From: Chryseobacterium shigense
GTDB taxonomy: Bacteria > Bacteroidota > Bacteroidia > Flavobacteriales > Weeksellaceae
Length of the DNA stretch: 64,000 bases
Assembly (NCBI RefSeq): GCF_014207845.1
Contig: NZ_JACHLC010000002.1
Span: 434,001-498,000 of the forward strand
Direction of reading: 5' to 3'
In this document: positions 61,051-64,000 of the stretch, in pieces
How positions within the stretch are numbered: the first letter of the stretch is position 1
Layout: the number at the start of each line of letters is the position of its first letter
Translations under genes and position numbers: made by a program
The notes under the pieces: generated by a model
Seen by the model: the letters and a program-made list of their open reading frames with translations, nothing else
Databases searched by the model: none
Told to the model about the DNA's origin: nothing

Positions 61051-61968
61051 TTACCTTCCGAAACTGTCATACTTATCTTCCGCATATTGGATAAAGCGGT
61101 TAAGCAAAGCCACATTTTCTTTTTCCATTGGGGTAAGATCCTTATCTACATTATTGGCAACGGGGATATACCAGTCAGTTTGTTCAAAGAAATACCTGTA
61201 GGTTTCTTTTTTGAAAGAATAGCCGTGCCTTGCGAAAACAGAATTCTTAATAATTTCAAGGTCTAATTTCCTTAAATTCTTCAATTCCTTTTCAGTTAAT
61301 TTCTGTTTGGAAGCATTCAGGCTGAAAATAGCCTCGGAAGCCACTCTGTTTTTAGAGGTAGTATAGCTTTCGGTTTTTCCGGTTTCTTCATCCGTATATT
61401 TTTCTACAAAATCTTTTGGATTAGACCAGTCTACCAGGTCAGAATCCTTATCCAGCATAAAATTCGGGTTATATACGAACTCCTTTTTTGAAAGCTTAAT
61501 GGTTTTTAAAGGTGATTTTACTGCTGTTTTGTTAAAAGCATTCCATTTTCCGGTGATGCTGTCACCATTTAATTTTATTTCAAACCTGCCATCTGTTTTA
61601 TCATTTCCAGGTTCATCCAGCACAAAAGACTTTGTACTTTCATTGAAAATACCTCTGAACGGACGCTGGTTACCATTAACAATACTTTGTCCGTAAACAC
61701 TGTCTTTGGTTATCCTGTTGATCTTCAGAGAAATTCTCTTATTGACATAATCCTCATATTCCTCACCATCTTCAGCTGTAATCTTTTCTTTTCCTGCAAA
61801 ATTTCCCATGTAAATCCCGTAATATTCCTTATAAATTTCAGGAACAGCCACAGAATCCTTTTTTGCAACCACAGAATCCTTTCCTGTTTCGCTTATTTTT
61901 CCATCTTTTTTACAACTCAACAGGGAAACTGCGAGTAAAGAAGCAAGGGTGTAATTTAGAATTTTCAT
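61051..61968 (-). CDS. YARHG-domain lipoprotein, 305 aa
   Basis: Lipobox SLLSC at about residues 15-19 (MKILNYTLASLLAVSLLSCKK). The C-terminal ~80 residues hold the YARHG domain: NLRKLDLEIIKNSVFARHGY and FFEQTDWYIP. The middle is beta-rich. YARHG proteins are extracytoplasmic and of unknown function. The start overlaps the end of the DUF2306-like gene by 4 bp (ATGA). Confidence 0.88.
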   Translation of the reverse strand: MKILNYTLASLLAVSLLSCKKDGKISETGKDSVVAKKDSVAVPEIYKEYYGIYMGNFAGKEKITAEDGEEYEDYVNKRISLKINRITKDSVYGQSIVNGNQRPFRGIFNESTKSFVLDEPGNDKTDGRFEIKLNGDSITGKWNAFNKTAVKSPLKTIKLSKKEFVYNPNFMLDKDSDLVDWSNPKDFVEKYTDEETGKTESYTTSKNRVASEAIFSLNASKQKLTEKELKNLRKLDLEIIKNSVFARHGYSFKKETYRYFFEQTDWYIPVANNVDKDLTPMEKENVALLNRFIQYAEDKYDSFGR

Positions 61969-62603
61969 ATATGTTTTTTTGTAATTAAATATTCAATCAA
62001 AAGGATATTGGGAATCCAGCCCAGCCATGCAATAATCTGGTAAACGTCCATAGGATTCGGGTGGAATAAATATACAATAATTACCTTCCAAATTCTTAAA
62101 GTGAGGGCAGATATTGTAAGGGCAAAGCTTCTCCACATCCATTGCTTGTGTTCCTTAAACTTTTTTTGTCTGGCAGCCTGGTATGCTTTATATGTAGAAA
62201 ACCACCATAAAGAGCCCAGAATAACAAATGAAATTTTTGACAGAAAACCACCATTGGCAAAAAATCCCATATAAATTCCGGAAGGTGCGGCAAGGATCAG
62301 GATTAAAAAAATATAAACCTTACCCATATTCCTGTGAAAATTTTTTAAGCCGAAATCTTTCCTGAGAATAGCCAGAAATCCGGAAAGCAGAACAAAAATA
62401 CTCGTATATACATGTGTATAGAAAAAGGTAAGATATTCCGGTCTTTCCACAACTTCCGTCTGTTTGATCATCAGGAAACTTACATTTGGGTTAAAAGGAA
62501 TATATTCCAGTGTAATTTTAAGCATTAACCAAAAGAAATATCCGAACCCGGCAATTAGAAGGGTTTTTAATAAAATAGAAATATGTTTTTTAGTTGTAAG
62601 CAT
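61965..62603 (-). CDS. DUF2306-like membrane protein, 212 aa
   Basis: Six hydrophobic segments. The pattern FYTHVYTSIFVLLSGFLAIL, NFHRNMGKVYIFLILILAAPSGIYMG and KEHKQWMWRSFALTISALTLR fits the DUF2306 family of predicted membrane proteins. Histidines in THVYT, FHRN and EHKQ are conserved-looking and could bind a cofactor. Coupled to the YARHG gene by a 4-bp overlap. Confidence 0.85.
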   Translation of the reverse strand: MLTTKKHISILLKTLLIAGFGYFFWLMLKITLEYIPFNPNVSFLMIKQTEVVERPEYLTFFYTHVYTSIFVLLSGFLAILRKDFGLKNFHRNMGKVYIFLILILAAPSGIYMGFFANGGFLSKISFVILGSLWWFSTYKAYQAARQKKFKEHKQWMWRSFALTISALTLRIWKVIIVYLFHPNPMDVYQIIAWLGWIPNILLIEYLITKKHI

Positions 62604-62607
62604 TTAT

Positions 62608-63027
62608 CTAATCCATGCTTATAGTCATGGGCATTCGAAACGTTGATTCAACTGGTTGCCCATTGCGGGTTGCTGGCTTCCATTTCTTTTTAATTGTTCT
62701 CATAACCCGGGTCATTTCTTGATTCATAGCAGGACTATTTCCTGTTGTAGAAATAGCACTCATACTTCCATCGGGAAGAATCAAAAATTTGGTTACAGAC
62801 TTAAATATTCCTGTGCCTTTAAGATTAGACGTCTTAAACTCATTACCAATATGATTTCTCAGGGCTGATAATCCACCAGGAAACTCAGCAGAAACCATTG
62901 TGTCACTAAGTTTTTGAATACCTGAGGCTGAATCTGTTTGTATCTGTGACTCTTCTTTTTGTAATGTCTGAGAAAAGGCAAGCTGAAGTCCTAAAAGTAA
63001 AATTAGTAGTAATGTTTTTTTCATCAT
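62608..63027 (-). CDS. Secreted protein with TonB C-terminal-like domain, 139 aa
   Basis: Signal peptide MMKKTLLLILLLGLQLAFSQ, then a domain with VSAEFPGGLSALRNHIGNEF and TKFLILPDGSMSAISTTGNS. It parallels the 137-aa paralogue at 60627-61040 in length and layout. It overlaps the end of the flavoprotein gene by 4 bp and precedes the DUF2306-like gene by 4 bp, so the four genes probably share a transcript. Confidence 0.8.
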   Translation of the reverse strand: MMKKTLLLILLLGLQLAFSQTLQKEESQIQTDSASGIQKLSDTMVSAEFPGGLSALRNHIGNEFKTSNLKGTGIFKSVTKFLILPDGSMSAISTTGNSPAMNQEMTRVMRTIKKKWKPATRNGQPVESTFRMPMTISMD

Positions 63028-64000
63028 GATAAGTTATTTAAATGTTGTGCAATGAGCCATCCTTCACTCCAGCATGCCTGAAAATTGAAACCTCCTGTTA
63101 CGGCGTCTATATTTAAAACCTCACCGGCAATATAAAAATTAGGAAGCAATTTCGAAGACATGTTTTTGAAGTTAATTTCCTTTAAATCAATACCTCCGGC
63201 GGTTACAAACTCGTCTTTAAAAGTAGACTTACCTGTTACATTCAATTTCTTTCTGCATAGATTTTCAAGGATCTTCTGCATTTCCTTTCCTGAAATATTG
63301 GAGATCTGCTTATTCAGATCAATTTGTGAAACATCCAATATCTTCTGCCAGAACCTGTTGGTAATTTCAAAGATTTTCGACTGTCCGATAGTCTTTTTCG
63401 GGTTCAATTGTTTAAAGTTCTGGAAAGCCTGCTCGGCATCCTCTATGGATTTTGAGATAAAGTTCACCTCAATTTCAAAATTATATTTCGCTTTTGCAAG
63501 GCTTATGGCTTCCCAGGCTGAAATCTTCAAAACAGCTGGCCCTGAAAGGCCCCAATGGGTAATAAGCAAAGGTCCGTTTTCCTCTGTTTTTAATTTCGGA
63601 ATTGAAATTTCAGCATTTTCAAAACTGGTTCCTGCCAGATCTTTGAGCAGTTCGTCTTTAATATTGAATGTAAAAAGTGACGGAACAAGATCAATGATTT
63701 TATGGCCCAGATTTTCAACAATTTTCAGTGACTTTGGAGAACTTCCGGTGGTATAAACAACATAATCTGCCTGGAAATCGCCCAAACTCGTTTTTACCAC
63801 ATACTTTTCACCCTGTTTTACAACTTCCTTAACGGAACATTTCGTTTTGACCTCTGCTTTTTTATTCTGAATTTCATTCAGTAAAGTATTGATAATGGTC
63901 TGTGAAGAATTGCTTTCGGGGAATACCCTGTTATCATTCTCAATTTTCAATGGAACATTACGTTGGTCAAACCATTCCATAGTATCTCCCGGTTGAAATT
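63024..64000 (-). CDS. HI0933-type flavoprotein (BaiN/RdsA family), C-terminal part, truncated by window end
   Basis: The frame runs off the right edge without a start. The seen ~325 residues match the C-terminal two-thirds of the HI0933/BaiN-like NAD(P)/FAD oxidoreductases: ENDNRVFPESNSSQTIINTLL, THWGLSGPAVLKISAW, and the C-terminal FAD block NFYIAGEVLNIDAVTGGFNFQACWSEGWLIAQ. The N-terminal FAD-binding GxGxxG would be in the missing part. Function in this family is mostly unknown. Confidence 0.9.
   Translation of the reverse strand, partial: FQPGDTMEWFDQRNVPLKIENDNRVFPESNSSQTIINTLLNEIQNKKAEVKTKCSVKEVVKQGEKYVVKTSLGDFQADYVVYTTGSSPKSLKIVENLGHKIIDLVPSLFTFNIKDELLKDLAGTSFENAEISIPKLKTEENGPLLITHWGLSGPAVLKISAWEAISLAKAKYNFEIEVNFISKSIEDAEQAFQNFKQLNPKKTIGQSKIFEITNRFWQKILDVSQIDLNKQISNISGKEMQKILENLCRKKLNVTGKSTFKDEFVTAGGIDLKEINFKNMSSKLLPNFYIAGEVLNIDAVTGGFNFQACWSEGWLIAQHLNNLS

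Noticed and set aside
1..64000. CRISPR array, prophage or insertion sequence
   Set aside because: No evenly spaced direct repeats, phage structural genes or transposases were found.

Overview
The window comes from a member of the Flavobacteriia (Bacteroidota), most likely Chryseobacterium or a close Weeksellaceae relative. The signs are AT-rich intergenic DNA, weak Shine-Dalgarno sequences, promoters with the Bacteroidota -7 box TAnnTTTG, a type IX secretion C-terminal sorting domain, OMP_b-brl-type outer-membrane barrels, an AccD without its zinc cysteines, and small 'LSKKELKEI(K/N)G' leader peptides. No rRNA, prophage, insertion sequence or CRISPR array was seen. Two identical tRNA-Val(TAC) genes are present.

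Layout. 0-0.4 kb: end of a LytTR response regulator. 1.4-6.7 kb: a + strand run of membrane proteins around a flotillin-like SPFH protein, ending in a Gly/Cys-rich protein. 6.7-11.5 kb: mnmA, a small barrel, dispersed repeats and clpC. 11.6-15.5 kb: three glycosyltransferases and sufE. 15.5-21.3 kb: tRNAs, folC, a TolC-like factor, a SprT-like protein, mannose-1-phosphate guanylyltransferase and an acetyltransferase. 21.4-29.3 kb: a T9SS-exported beta-helix protein, bcp, nth, DinB and DUF1398 proteins, an AraC regulator and a DUF885 lipoprotein. 29.7-37.1 kb: a large surface protein, an ExbB/ExbD/TonB energy-transduction operon and a SpmA/SpmB-type membrane protein.

37.2-46.6 kb is the accessory region and the most interesting part. 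One half, all on the - strand, is a RiPP operon: a GG-leader precursor, a FxsB-like radical SAM/SPASM enzyme, an 8-Cys protein, a second precursor-like peptide, a C39-peptidase ABC exporter and a 40-residue membrane peptide. Both peptides share three aromatic-x-x units spaced exactly five residues apart, which suggests three-residue cyclophane (triceptide-like) products. The other half resembles a cell-signalling circuit: a FeeM/AHL-synthase-like acyltransferase, a LuxR-type PAS regulator divergent from it, an E1/ThiF-like adenylating enzyme and an outer-membrane barrel. A palindrome CTACAC-N4-GTGTAG lies exactly 22 nt upstream of a TAnnTTT(G/A) box at each of three promoters: the acyltransferase, the barrel and the E1 enzyme. 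The same palindrome overlaps the -7 box of the regulator. Because the barrel gene runs into the RiPP operon on the same strand, the circuit may control the peptide.

46.6-64 kb is mostly housekeeping: accD, fbaA, nadK, an RNA methyltransferase, a bestrophin-like channel, mutS, two thioredoxin-fold proteins, TonB-domain proteins and the end of an HI0933-type flavoprotein. Within it are a candidate sRNA (50.9 kb) and two bacteriocin-like peptides ending in DGYCC (58.4-58.8 kb).
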